Shown: positions 9,345 to 22,258, counted from the stretch's first letter. The stretch is DNA of 64,000 nucleotides from Quercus robur (GCF_932294415.1 NC_065542.1:49578942-49642941); one strand, 5' to 3'. Numbers and translations: made by a program. The notes: generated from the letters alone by a model not told the origin.

Positions 9345-10478
9345 CAAATGTGATTTTTATACTATACTTGGTGCACATAATTTTTGGTGCGAGAAATTCA
9401 TCAAATGACATTGCAATAGTTATTTTTAATGCACTTTCTTGGCATCATGATCCACATAGGACATAAATACACTGTCCAGCTCATGGTTGTATGTGTCTAG
9501 TTGTACCTTGCCATGTCCTCATATGTTAGAAACAGGAAGTGTGTAGATGGTAGGATTTTTTTAGTTTTAAATGTTTTATGGTACAATATCTAGAATGGGA
9601 AGTTGACAATCAATGTGGAACATTGAGTTAGGGATATGATGACAATCCTGGAACTAAAAGGCGAACTACAAGAATTTCTTATCAGTTGTGTAGGACTACT
9701 TTTCCTCTCTTTTCTTTCTATGCAATTTTGATCGCATTCATTTTTCTTGAGCTCATATTAAATTGTCCATCTCCTCTTCTTCTTCCTTAGGTGGATTCCC
9801 AATATTTTGAAGAGGAAAATGTGCAATCAGATGCAAAACATGAATGCAAAGATTCATTAGCATTTCAGGTTATTACATATCTACATGCTTATCAACATTT
9901 TTTAGGTCATTAGTTTTAGTTACTTTTATTATTATTATTATTATTGTTATTGAACTTATTTCTATGATAGTGCGATTATGTATGATAAGTCAAGGGCTTA
10001 GTTTAGAGAATGTAAGTCAGACTTTCTTGCTTTGAACAATGTCATTGTTACATAGCACCTCTAAAATTTCAAGCCTCTGTTAATTATACTTTGAAGTTTT
10101 ATTCTATAATATCTGGTATTTATGCCCCTGCTGATCATACTTTTAGAAATTTTTGTTCAATAACAAACGTTTGCAAGTGTTGCATCTATAGTATACACTC
10201 AAGGTTGTGTTATTGCTATTGGGGTACTTTTGGTGTAGAAGAAGAAAATGAAAGCTGTATTTTCATTGGGTCAAGGGTATCGGTGATTTAATTACAGTCC
10301 TATAAAAAAAACAAATAACAGTGATATAATTACAGTGTTTTGGCAACCTTGGTGGAGAACAAAGCTATTCCTGATCCTTTCTTTGGGTTGAAAAACAAGA
10401 TAATTATAGATATTACTGATTTTGGGAGAGAGTATCACACATTCTGGTTTTTTGCAACTATTTAGAGTAAGTTTGTAT
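9345..10478 (+). repeat. 3' flank of gene A, conserved in copy B
   Basis: This 1.1 kb matches the inverted region 27040-28109 (plus 36421-36460) next to gene B. It includes the probable 3' untranslated region, an ATT microsatellite (about 9930-9945), a 26-codon exon-like segment (9791-9868) and an 85-codon open stretch (about 10033-10290). Homology to B ends at about 10478, after AGAGTAAGTTTGTAT. A short local duplication of GATTTTGGGAGAGAGTATCA follows. Confidence 0.8.
9791..9868 (+). other. Candidate cryptic exon downstream of gene A
   Basis: A pyrimidine tract ending CTTCCTTAG precedes 78 bases (26 codons) that stay open in one frame and end CAG|GTTATT, a plausible donor. The B counterpart (27646-27723, minus) has the same length, the same splice-like ends, no indel and no stop; changes include Gln to His, Glu to Gly and Ser to Leu. 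It could be an alternative 3' exon of the DC1 transcript or a remnant of another gene. I recognise no domain. Confidence 0.3.
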
Positions 10479-10658
10479 CACAAGCCTGATTTTGGGAGAG
10501 AGTATCACAAGCCTGACTTATGGTGGATGAACAGTATGGGAAACAATCCTTGTAAAATGACCCATTTAAATTGAATGACGCATTTTTTCCTAGTAAGAGC
10601 AATTTGAGAGGGAAGTCATGAGTTTAAAACCTAGGATATCCATATGTTATCTTACCAA
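10479..10658. other. Distal 3' flank of gene A up to Helitron copy 2
   Basis: Bases 10500-10605 are found in inverted orientation at about 22988-23092, where they abut the leader-like module. No gene is seen. Confidence 0.7.
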
Positions 10659-11047
10659 TCAATATATTACTAAAAGCTGAAGCGTAGCGTTTAATGCTGC
10701 TGCGCTCACGTTGAGCCACGTCAACGTCCACGTCATCATCTTTTTTTTTTTTTTTCTTTTTTTTTTTTCCATTTTCTTATAATTATTTATAATTTTTTTT
10801 TATTTCATATTTACACTTCTCTAACATTTCTTCCTCCCTTACCTTTTCATCTCCCCACTACTTCTCTAACCTTTCTCCTTCTCTCATTCTCTCACCTTCT
10901 CATCTCCCCACTACTCTCTACATTAATATCATTCTTCATCTTTCCCTTCATCTTCCTCTATTTTTGTCTCTTCTTATTCACACTTTCTTACTATAAATTT
11001 GTCACTATCTCATTCATTCCATGCATAGTTTTTCCTTACAAAAAAAG

Positions 11048-11089
<42 letters not shown>

Positions 11090-11210
11090 ACACACACACA
11101 CACACACACACAATTTTTGAGTGGATTTTTATTTTTTATTTTTCTTGCATCTTCGCTTTAGGTTGATAATTTTTTATATTCTTTAATCTACTTTAGGTTA
11201 ATGCGATTCA

Positions 11211-11244
<34 letters not shown>

Positions 11245-12141
11245 ATTGTTAAATGTTATCCTATTGCATTATAAAGGATTAAATATAAAAATATAATATT
11301 ATTCTAATACATAGCATGATTTGGATAATTTAATTTGGTAGCTACTGTAATTTGATAGCATGATTTTTATAGTGCTCAATTTAGATGTTAAACTATGAGA
11401 CTTTAATCATTTTTGTTTATTTTTTAATCCTTTGTGGTAGACAAAGTACTCTATAATGCAATTTATTTAGAGAAAAGCAAAGGTTGGCTAAACAAAAGTT
11501 ATTGGATGAGAGACAAATTTTATCTTTCGCAATTTTACTTTAATTATTATTATTATTATTATTTTATAACAATGCATATATAAAAATTTAATTCTTAGAT
11601 TTTGCTAATAATTGATTATTTGATAATATGTTTTGGGTGGACGAAATTACAATTTCCGCAAAGAAAATAACCTTATTAGATTATAAATAACAATTTTTTT
11701 TCCTAATTGGTTCAATTAATCATAGTTAAGTTTTATTAATTTTTTTAGTTACTTTTTTCAGTGTTTTGGATTGTAGGCAGAAAAAATAAGTTTGAGAAAG
11801 TTTGTTTAAAACTAAAAGAATAATTTCTAAATTTTATTTTCTTTTTAATGATTCACAAAATGTTATAAATAAATTTTATTAAAAAATAAATATTTTCGTT
11901 AAATTGCCTTTTGAATTTTTGAGAAAAATTGTATTTTTTTTTCATTTTAGTACAACAAAAATTATTAAATTTATGATTTATGATTGTTTCTATATTACAT
12001 TTATGATTATTCTTATAATGAATAAAAATATAATTACAAAATACATTACTCTTTATTAAATTAGTTTAAATTGTATAAAAAAAATTTAATAAAACTACCA
12101 TAAAAATAATTATCATGCGCAACGTGCAGGTTTGTGGCTAA

Positions 12142-12172
<31 letters not shown>

Positions 12173-13899
12173 CCGAAACCTTTGGAGCTCCCACAATTTT
12201 CCACGTCATCACTATTTTCTTTTTCTTTTTATTTTAGATTCTTTTTATTTTTGGTTCAATTTTCCACGTCATCAGTATTTTCTTTTTCTTTTTCTTTTTA
12301 TTTTGGATTCTTTTTATTTTTGGTTTTATATCTTATCAAGTATTACAATAGTTTAGTTTAAATAAAATTCTATTAGATATATGTTTCAAAAGCTTGAAAA
12401 TAGCCTTTGGAGCTCCCACAATTTTCCACGTCATCACTATTTTTTTTTTCTTTTTCTTTTTATTTTAGATTCTTTTTATTTTTGGGTTTATATCTTATCA
12501 AGTATTACAATAGTTTAGTTTAAATAAAATTCTATTAGATATATGTTTCAAAAGCTTGAAAATTCTATTTCAACTAAAATTCTATAACAAAAATTTTCAC
12601 AAATATAAACTTCTGCCAAGGTTGAAACCCTTCATACTCACTCAAATTTTCACAAAGAAAACACACATATCAAATTGAAGCCATAGCAGGAAGCAAGTTG
12701 ATTCTTCAACGAGAACAAATCCTGTAGTACAAAGGCCACCTAATTGCTTTTAGTTTTGAACTCGATTGTCTTATTAACAACAAAGTCTATGAATTGCAGT
12801 GATGGACAGCCATCCACAAATAACATCCACGCAAGGGCTTGATGTTCTTCTTAATTATCTCATATAATTCTAGGAATTATTTTATTTAATTTTTTTTGGA
12901 ATTAATATATTTAGATGGTTGGCATAGCAGACAACGTAAAAACAATTTTTTGTCATTTATGTTGCCTTCTGCATAACCCTAAATCAATGTTGAAATGTTG
13001 TGTTTTACAACCATCTGATCTTGGTAACCAAACCCCGCACCTATGATTGTTTATGATTATTTTTGTTCATTGTTTGTAGTTTAAACCCATTAAAACTTAT
13101 TGGCTGATGGTATTTCATGGTTTTTTTTTTCCCTTTACTTTTACTTTCAAGGTGGCTAGGAACACAACCTAACATGTGATTTTTTTTCATTGTTTAAAGT
13201 TTAGACCCATTAAAATTTAAAACTAATTACTTTATAGGTTCATGTACTTTTTTCTTCTTCTTATTTTTCTCTTTTGAATAGTCATATATTTTGTGTTAGT
13301 TTTTGCAATATTTGAACATGTTTAGCAGATTTCAAGAACTATACCATGTATTATTCTTTTGAAGGTAATCAATTTTTCTTTTATATTTCTCTATTATAAA
13401 ATCATATATATATATATATATATAATTTTGTTTCAATAATTCATAGGATGTAAATTTTATGATTCCTTAATATTTTTTGGCCTTTTGGAAGTTTTAACAT
13501 CTGACTTTTTGAGTTATATTTTTGTAATATCCAAAATTATCTGGAAAATTTCAATAATTATAACCATGAATTATTATTTTGAGTGTAACAAATTTTTCTC
13601 TTATATTTCTCTGTTGTGTAGTCACACACACATATATTTTTATAATTTTTAAGCTCTTAATCTTTTGATTCTTTTCAATAGTTATAAGTTTATAGTCATG
13701 AACTATTCTTTAATATTTTTCGTAAGTCATTGCACGTTCAAACAATGATTTCTTTATCAAATTGTAACACAAATTGAAGTTATACAAGAGCAATTCATGC
13801 AATAATATAGTTTCTTAATCAATTTAAAATTTTATAAAATCAATTTAGTTTACCACATAAATAGGTAGGTTCCCGTGCATAGCACGGGTTGGCGACTAG
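10659..13899 (+). mobile_element. Non-autonomous composite Helitron, copy 2
   Basis: It begins TCAATATATTACTAAAAGCT and ends with the hairpin CCCGTGC-ATA-GCACGGG (13872-13888), TTGGCGA and CTAG (13896-13899), with A before and T after. An internal 3' terminus sits at 12115-12141 (hairpin, then GGTTTGTGGCTAA); it is followed at once by TC at 12142, which could be the 5' end of a second Helitron joined in tandem. No transposase frame is present. By eye it is near-identical over most of its length to copy 1 but in opposite orientation, so the pair makes an inverted repeat of over 3 kb with gene A in the loop. Confidence 0.88.
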
Positions 13900-16800
13900 T
13901 ATATATATAAATCTGTGTTACCTATGGAAATACCGAATTTGTCTTCTAGACTGATTATCTCCTGGACTTTACACACAGTTTAATGATTTTGTGACCCAAA
14001 TTGGCCAAGTATACCGCGTTTGATATCTGCTCTCATCCAGAGACATTCAAGTAACACAGAAGGTTGCCTTAACTGTTATTTTCCAATTTAATTTGCCCAA
14101 CCTTGTTGGACAACCTCTTATTAAAGCCAACCCCTCTACAAAGCAATGTTTTGGACTAGAAGGTGCCAAAACAAGTGATATCAGGACCAAGTCAGGTACT
14201 CTCAACTCTTTGCAAGTAGTTGTGGAATCAAAATTTTATCTTTTGAGGACAACTTAACTGACTCTATCTTCAAGTTTGAGTGATGGTGTGATGGTATCTT
14301 GATGAAACCAGGAGTCATTTCGTGCACTTTCTGCTTTGCGCTTGATGGTTTCGTATATGCACAACTAGAGATCTTGATTTTAATATTTCTCCGTCTTCCG
14401 CAATGCACAATATGAAGGTATACGGGCAAGCCCAATTTTTTTTTTTTCTTGTAAAGAAGATTTAACTTTTAGTTTTTCACCAAAGGCACATATGGAGAGC
14501 CAGGCCAAGTAATGTTTTTCAAAGCAACTACCTCATTTCAATCTTTCACCCGCATAAACCTCAGCGCCAATATTGGCTTTCTCAGCAAAATATGCATATA
14601 AGATATTGCTCAATGCTATTAACAAACTTTTAGGCAATATGAAATGTTGCAAACTTCCAGGTAAACGATAAATCTTTTGCAATCCAAGACTGAATTCTTC
14701 CTACAAGCTATTGAAGAAAGGGTTTACACTCGTGCATAATCTTTCTAGAATCAAAGGCATTCTAAAATATCTTATTAAAGCCCATCGTTGCATTTGAAAA
14801 TAAATATCTTACTTTTCCCATTAAAGTGCATAGAACACCTTACTCTTTTCAATATTAATGTAGTTCATACATCTTTAAAAAAATGACTAGTCTAGTTATA
14901 ATTAAAGTTCTTTATAATTGTTAATAAAGCCCGATGTAGAACTCATTACACATCCACACACTTAATTAACATCCAATTCAGTTAAACTGAGGCATCACAC
15001 CCTCGACTGCTACTTGCTCCTCACCTAACTCTTGGGGCTATAAAGTTAGAACTAAGACTCACATAGACACTCAACTGATACAGTACACAAACTACACAAA
15101 CTTACTGGTACTGTGGTTTAATTTTGAGGAAAGACCACTTCTTCAAATATTCATTACCGACCAATGTTTTTAGCATAACCGTTATATATATAGACGTATG
15201 TGAGATCACATATAACCTGCTTGAGCCAATACATTATTGTGTATGCTGGTATCAAAGTGGTATGCGACAATCATTTTAAGCAAACGCTATTTTGGACAGA
15301 ATGCTCTAAAATTAAATGTTAAAAATTTTGGTAGTTTGTTGAGACTGATGCGTGAGCTTTTTGTGGATTTTTAGCTACATTTTTAACCTCAAGTTAGTTT
15401 ATTGAGACTTGAGACTAATGTGAACATTCTAAACTTGAAAATTCAAAAGAAATAAACCAAACAAAGACCGTATTATCATTTACTTTTCCAAGTCCATAAA
15501 GAATATGTATTTATTTTCAAAAGCACAGCCAACCCTTGATATCAACACCGTTGCAGCAATCTTGTAAATGTGGTCTACTAAAGCATGCCAACTCTTAATA
15601 TCCAAGACCTTTTTTGTAGGTTTTTCAAGGACTATAGGCTAAAACCAAAAATCATGTAGTCACTTCTCTATGTGACAGAGTTACTGGTAGATGCGAAAAA
15701 GTTATAGTCACGAGTGACTGTGTTAAGACACGATGCGGCAGAGCCAACCACAAGACTTGACATATACAGTTATACACAATGTTTTGTGATCCTTTCATAG
15801 TTAAAAAAAATAATAATAATAAAAAAAACACACTAGAAATGCTATTAAAATTTGAAATTATTGTTGAATTTGATGTGAATTACCATCAAATGTGACGAGT
15901 TAAAGTCATTTGTGACCTTGATACTACTAATCCAACTTTACCCAAAAAAAAAAAAAAAACTATAATTTTAAAACATGGGTCAATGCATTATACCATAATA
16001 GAAAAAGCAATTGCAAGAATTGCTCATTGTAGAGAATTTGTATACATGAAGAAAATATTTATAGGGAAAAACTTTGTTTTTCTATGTTGTCTTCCCCTTG
16101 CTTTGTAGACTCCTTTTTGAAGCTATCTCTTAACCCTGATCTCTGTAATTTTAGCTTGTATGGATTCTGTGACATCTCCTTCGGTTCATAAGGTGAAGAG
16201 GTAGTGGTTTGATGTAGGCTCTGAAGAAATATTCTCCAGAACTGGCAAAATCTTGCATTAATCCACCAATTGCTTTCATGACCAGATGAGCAAATAATGT
16301 CTCATATATGTATATCAAAGGCAAGAAGCAAAGCTACAGAAGTAACCGCATTATTCTGAGACCAAAAAGACACTAAAAAGTGGTGCCCATGTTGGGGAAG
16401 TTCTTGGCAAAAAGTTCATAGATGTATTCTGGATACAAGCATTAGGCCTTCCAGATGCCTATTGGGTCTCGTGTAGAAGTAGGATTATGACAACAATCTA
16501 GAATGATCAAGTGTGTTGCCCAATAAATCTAATATCAGATTCTTTATTGTATTGCCTAAGAAAACAGTTATGATGGACCAGAATTGGTTATGATTTGCTC
16601 TTTAGGAACTAGGACACCTGAAAGGCCACAGCAATAAGGTCAATCTTTTCAAATTTACGACAAGTTGATCAAATTAATACAAGTGATTGAAAATATGCAT
16701 TTTTAAAAATCTTTTACGGTTGAAAACAGCATTTCAAGAATCAAGTATTACCTCAAAAGGTGCTTGTAGACACTTATAGTTGAGCTACTAAATACTAAAA

Positions 16801-17460
16801 ATGGCTCTGGTGAAGCCATACTCAGAAGTTTCAAGAAATTGGCCACTTGAGCCCCTACAATAATAGTTGGGGGAAAAAAGGTGGGGTGAAACCTTACCAT
16901 TCAGAAGTAAAATAATTGGAAGAAAAACCGTATGATACTAACTAAAAAAGTAAAAATAAACTGAATGCAATCTTGAGACATAATAAGTAGCCTAACTATA
17001 GAAATTTCTGGGTCTTCTTTCTCCAAACTAGTCCATTGCTCGTGATCTTTCTGATTCTTTCATTAGAAAATATGCAAAACACAAACAAAAGTTCAAATAT
17101 AGAGGGATTCACACTTGGAAAAAAAAAATGTAATTTCCACTTTTCTATTAAGAAAAATTGTAGGGAAATAGCTTCTTGCCATACTAACTGAGACAGATAG
17201 AAAAAGAGGGACTAAAAAGGTGATAATCTCTATATCGGTGAGCATATGCTAATGCAACTAGCTTATTTAAAACACTAAAAAGACTAGCCCACCTAAATCA
17301 AATTAATACCTACTCATAAAAACAACAGCGAGAGAATTAACTCCTACATCCTCAGCAACTCCAAGCATGCAAAAAAGAAACATAATATATATTTCTAAAC
17401 ATAGACATGGATCAATGTATATCTGTCTATGTGAAGTACCAAAATATTCAGTTTCTCAGA
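13900..17460. other. Anonymous sequence beginning with a diverged boundary module
   Basis: Bases 13917-13965 resemble the module at the window start (CCTATGGAAATACCGAATTT). After that I see only AT-rich sequence with no convincing gene. The open frame at 14202-14435 has no recognisable domain. No matching sequence was noticed elsewhere in the window. Confidence 0.5.
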
Positions 17461-17660
17461 GAAAAGAGGCACCGACGTTGCAATCTTTAATAGTCGGAAA
17501 CTGATTCACATGCTCAGGTGCAATATAGAGGTAAAGAACCAAAAAGATTGCAATCTTTAGGAGGCAGAAACAAATGTGCGAGATCTAGAAGACAGCATGG
17601 AAAAGAGGCCATTCCAAGCTTTAGTAGTCGGAAACAGATTTACAAGCTTAGGTGCAGGAT
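17461..17660. repeat. Three imperfect repeats of about 60-75 bp
   Basis: The phrases GAAAAGAGGC, TTTA(A/G)TAGTCGGAAAC and GATT(C/T)AC followed by CT(C/T)AGGTGCA recur at about 17461, 17525 and 17598. The middle unit is more diverged (AGGAGGCAGAAACAAATGTG). The function is unknown. Confidence 0.5.
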
Positions 17661-17937
17661 AAAGGGGGATTCATTCTTTTTAATAGAAATAGGGATTTGT
17701 ATAAGTGTTCTTTCATAGCAACTCCTTGAAGGCTTCTAAGGCATCACTGAGACTTCTAAAGCCAATTTGAGCACAGAAACTGTCATTGAACATCTCTATT
17801 TTTGCTTTATTTAGCTCACCAAACTTACCATAAATTCTGATATGATCAGCTGTAGTAGGCAAACAGGATCCTGGTCCAAATGTCACAAAAAGGCAGAAGC
17901 TTCCCCCTCCTCATTCTCCTTATCACTTGTCTTCATA

Positions 17938-18585
17938 TCAGAAACAGATGTTCAAGCAGCTTGGTTTTTTTACTTGGGCTGTTTTTAACTTTGCATCTGG
18001 TATTTTAGCAGGTTTCTTTGGTTTAGCCTGATTTGAGTTTGACTCTAGTTCCTTGTTAAGGGGCTCTTCTACTTCTCTGTCTTTCTTCTTTTGCACCCCA
18101 ATATATTCTTCTTCTTCCTTCCTTTTTGTTGACACAGGTTCATCATCAATTACCACTTTTTCCTTCCTCTTAGTCCTTGTTACACAGGTGTGGGAAGTTG
18201 CCTCAATACCCAATGAGCATTAGTTTCATGGTCACTGCTAGTACCTTTTCTTCCACCCAGATGATGATGCCAATTTGCCTTAGTTTGTCTCTTCTTTTTC
18301 AGCCACACTTCCATCCTTCTTACCTTTTTCCTGAGTATCCATGCTCCCTTCTTCCATCTCCATCTCCTTGTTCACACCCATATCCTCAATTGGAACCTCA
18401 ATGGTCCCAATTTTCCTATCTAGGTCTTCCCCATTTTCACTCAAAAGAGGACCATTCTCTTCAACTCCCCAAAGTTTCTCCCCCAAAATCCCTTCTCTCT
18501 CGCACACCTTTCTTTGACATTCCACCAACAACTGACACACCATCACCACCACTAGCCGTTCCCTCAACTCCTGAAGTTTCCACAA
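17938..18585 (-). pseudogene. Charged-protein remnant, possibly the tail of a LINE ORF1 or zinc-knuckle gene
   Basis: Two minus-strand open frames lie end to end (18585-18280, 101 codons; 18213-17938, 91 codons). Both are strongly hydrophilic, rich in Glu and Lys, with patches such as RKEEEEYIGVQKKKDREVEE. They are separated by a stop and a frame change. Low-complexity charged tails of this sort occur in the ORF1 proteins of plant LINEs, and a DUF4283 ORF1 fragment is present at 63179-63385, but no domain can be identified here. It could equally be a decayed host gene. The opposite-strand frame at 18177-18620 is a shadow. Confidence 0.25.
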
Positions 18586-20428
18586 ATTGCATTCAAATAA
18601 TACCCATAAATGACAATTAATTACACCTTAAAAATGTAGGCTCACATGATGCATGCAATGTATATAAACTCAAAATCTTTAAATAAATCCCTGTCTAACA
18701 AAAAACCACTAGTGCAAGCCAAACAACCAGACAGCAAAGCAAGCTTTGCATCATTCTATACAGTATATTAGCTGCAACCTCCATATAAAACACAAAAACT
18801 GATATCGTTACAGCAAAGGAGAACCCATACAAAGACTGATATAAAACACAAAGACTGAAATCGTTACAGCAAAATAATCTGTACAAAACTATACAGATGA
18901 ATCCAGTCCATTCCATCACTTGGACTTAAGGGATATTAGAATTGAGACTCAAATTTTGCATAAGACTATTAAGAATCGAGTCATCATAAATAAGACCATG
19001 CTCCACTCTATTAAGTAAGAACCATAGATGAAAAAATGAAATAGTAAAACTATGGAATTACAAACATTAGTTATCATGCAATTTGATCAATTGAATATCT
19101 TATGACTATGTTAACATATAAGCGTGTTCATTCATATATGCGTCAATAATTTAGTAGTTCTTAACAATTTTATCACAATGCTAATCTCTAAGAGGATGTG
19201 TCAATCATATGCCCATTTTAATCAAATACTCCTCTAATCAAATTAAGAAACTCATCACACAGATTACCTACTTACAGCTTCACTTTAATTACACCATATG
19301 AAACAATAAAGGCTACAACCTCAAAAATTCAATTCACACATGAAAAAAAAATCCCCAAATACAATAAAATGATTAATAGATCTATTTTTTTAAACATAAG
19401 GACCAATTCCGCTCAGTCACTCATAAGGTATACTGGACCAAATAGTGTATTTCGGCTTTATTGTTTATTTTCTTGTTTAGAAATGGGCTGGCTAAATATG
19501 TTTGGGGTTAGAAATTGGACTTGTTTGAGTTTAAATTCTGATGTTTTTCGAATTGGGCTGTAAGGGTTTTGGACTGGACTTGGTTTTGTTCGAAATTGGG
19601 CTGGTTGAGGTTTAAAATATAAGGCTTGGAGTGTATGGGCTGTGTGACTCGATGTGGACCTTAATAAAAATGGGTCTAGGGACTTATTCGGGCCAGGCCC
19701 TAAAGTTGATGGGTTTAGGGTTTCGTGATGGGTCCAAATACATATATATTACGGGCTGGGTTGAATTTGACCCAACCTAAGATGATTTAAGGCTGACCGG
19801 GTTGGGGCTACTTAAAATCGCGATTTGGCTCAGCATCTTTGTCTGTCCTCGCATTTTTCCAACATTTTTTTTTTTTTTGAGTAAATATTTTTTTATAAAA
19901 CATGTTTGCTTTCTTCAGCGGTTTTATTTTTTATTTTTTGTAGTTGTATTGATAGGATTATGACCAGATTTTATTTTAGCTTTATATGCATATTTTAGTA
20001 TTTAGCATGTGTATTCGTTAATTAAATTTTGGCCTATTAAAGACACTGTAGGAACAATTGAAGTAAATTTATTATTCTTCCTATCATTTCTTTTTCTTTG
20101 TCTTCATTTTTATTTTTATTTTTAAATAAAGCTTAAAGGTGCCTTTTTAGAATGGATACTTCTTTAAATTCTTGTGATAGACAAAGTAGTGCAGTGATTC
20201 TCTTACAGCAAGCCATTTTTCTATTTTTCCAAGGAAGGGAAAAATGGTTCTTTAACTATATAGGAAAATACCCTGTTTTGGAACTTGACATTATTTATGT
20301 CGAGTTCATTGTGTATTTTGCTATTTATTTATTTATTTTTGAAAATTTTGTTCAAAAACTAGCATTAGGAATGTTTAGTTCCATTTAAAAACATGCATAG
20401 AACTCAATATTGTTAATGTTGAATTCCA
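18586..20428. other. Gene-free stretch
   Basis: No convincing coding region is seen. A short imperfect duplication occurs at 18780-18818 and 18839-18877 (ATATAAAACACAAA(A/G)ACTG...CGTTACAGCAAA). The part from 19430 to 19850 is unusually G/T-rich on + (many GGGCTGG, GGGTTTAGGG words), unlike its surroundings, but holds no long frame. Confidence 0.5.
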
Positions 20429-20576
20429 GGAAGAACTCAACATCAACAATATCAAGTTCCAAAATTAGAGCATTTTGCTATATAATTTGAAAAATAAGTT
20501 ATGGAAGAACTCAACATTAACAATATCAAGTTCCAAAATTAGAGCATTTTGCTATATAATTTGAAAAATAAGTTAT
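20429..20576. repeat. 74-bp tandem duplication
   Basis: Two adjacent, nearly identical units begin GGAAGAACTCAACAT at 20429 and 20503. They differ by C/T in ACATCAAC versus ACATTAAC. No coding frame is involved. Confidence 0.95.
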
Positions 20577-20602
20577 TTGGCTACATAGTTAAAAAATTAA
20601 GG

Positions 20603-20822
20603 CTAAGTGTTAGTTTGGATTGCATTGAAATTTCATTTCAGTGCTTTTGTGTCTTTGTCAGTGGGTCTCGTGCACTGTTCATAGGACCCATAAGTTGTCT
20701 AATTCAGCAAAATTTTCATTAAAATTGGGTCTTATGGTACTATTCACATATTTAAAAATTATTTTGTTACAGTATTTTCAGTTTTCAGTTTTCAACAATA
20801 AGTGATATCCAAACAAACCTTG
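20603..20822. mobile_element. hAT-like MITE
   Basis: The ends are GTGTTAGTTTGGAT and ATCCAAACAAACCT, inverted relative to each other. Between them lie GGGTCTCGTGCACTGTTCA and TTTGTTACAGTATTTTCAGT, words shared in reverse with the element at 58300-58512. Target duplications are not clear here. Confidence 0.75.
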
Positions 20823-21427
20823 AATAGTCATTTCTTCTAGGAATGAAGCTAGGAAAGAAGACAAGCTTTTGATATGAGTGATATTGTGACAAGGTTAACA
20901 TTTTTCTTTGGATGCTACTATGTCCAAGCGTTTGTTAGCAAATTTCTTACAAAGTTGCTCTTGATGATGGATGTTACAGCTTAACCACCCCCACAACAAA
21001 GAGTCTTTAGCAATTGTTGAAAGCCTTGTCCTACGTGCTACATGGCAATTGATATTGTTGAATTTTCAGGTGTATTGGTCTATACTCCTCTTGACTTGAG
21101 CCAGTTAACTATGCAAAATTTGAAAAAATTGTCTTTTCTATTGTTTTACCTTTTTGATTAACATTTAGGTACCAGAGAATAAGGTTTCTATATTGAAAGT
21201 TTGTGAGTTGTGACCAATGCAATCGAGCAAGGTGGCTCAAGAGAATTTTGAGTTTAAGGCGATGTTTAAATTGAGGCATTTTATATATTTAAATTGGTTG
21301 ACGTGGGTGGCTTGAATTGCCATTGAAGCCCACAAGCCCATTGCTTGTAAGTCGGTCAAGTGTGACCGAATACAACTAGGAATGTAACTCCTAGTGTTGC
21401 CGACCTATGACATATATATAAATATAA

Positions 21428-21474
<47 letters not shown>

Positions 21475-22258
21475 GTTTATGATGTATGGTATAGAGAGAT
21501 CATGAATTCTATTAACCTAGTAAGTGCTACCGCATAAGAAAAAATAGAGAAAAAGAGAGGTAATCAGCTTCTATTCTTATTGTTTCTATGAGAGAGTGCT
21601 AGGGTGTAATTGGAATTTGGGTTTCTTGAGAGTGTTTTTGTGCACTTTTGTATCTCCTTATTTTTATAGAGAAATTTCTCCATCGTTGCCGTGGAGGTAG
21701 GCAGTTTGCCGAACCATGTAAATTCTTGTGTTTTTTGTGTGTGTTTGTTATTTCATTTCCACTTATTTACTGTTATTGATTTGAGTCCTGGGGTGCTATC
21801 TGCACAACAAAATTTAATTAAATAATATATATACATATTTTACTTAAAAAATATATTCTTCTAATTTGTTTAGATGTAAAATTTGTTTAGTTTTTTTAAT
21901 GAATTTCTTGTTCATGGAGCCTTAGAGGTTCCTATGGAGTTTTCTAATTATCCTGCTAGAAAATGATGGTGGGGTGGTGGTGGAGTGGGTTTATCCATAA
22001 GACAATTTGTAATAACTAGTATTTATTTTTTTATTTAATGGTATGAGGTTTGGATTGTTGTTTCTATTGGTACTTTGGAGATCTTTTGACAATTGCATTA
22101 TTGGGGATATTTTTGGATTTATTGATGTAATTGTTTATCGAGAATGAATTTTTAGTTGTTACGAAAACCTTGCACACTTGTAGGGTGAAAATTTTATAAG
22201 CGTGCAGTCGTTGTCACATGCCTATCTTAATGGTCAGGTTTGGGGCGTGACGATTTAA
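20823..22258 (+). mobile_element. Probable degenerate LTR ending at the PBS at 22259
   Basis: The 3' limit rests on the tRNA-Met-type primer-binding site at 22259-22270 and on the preceding GGTTTGGGGCGTGACG, a typical LTR 3' end. The 5' limit cannot be fixed; the LTR may cover only part of this stretch. It contains a long ATAAAT/(AT)n microsatellite (about 21410-21472). No paired LTR or gag/pol frame follows, so it is a remnant. Confidence 0.35.

Noticed and set aside
10091-10291. 66-codon ORF conserved downstream of both A and B as a small protein gene
   Set aside because: Conservation is explained by recent duplication. There is no separate promoter or known domain. I keep it only as part of the cryptic-exon observation.
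18177-18620. 147-codon plus-strand frame rich in Pro and Ser
   Set aside because: It is the antisense of the Glu/Lys-rich minus frames at 17938-18585. Low complexity makes both strands open.
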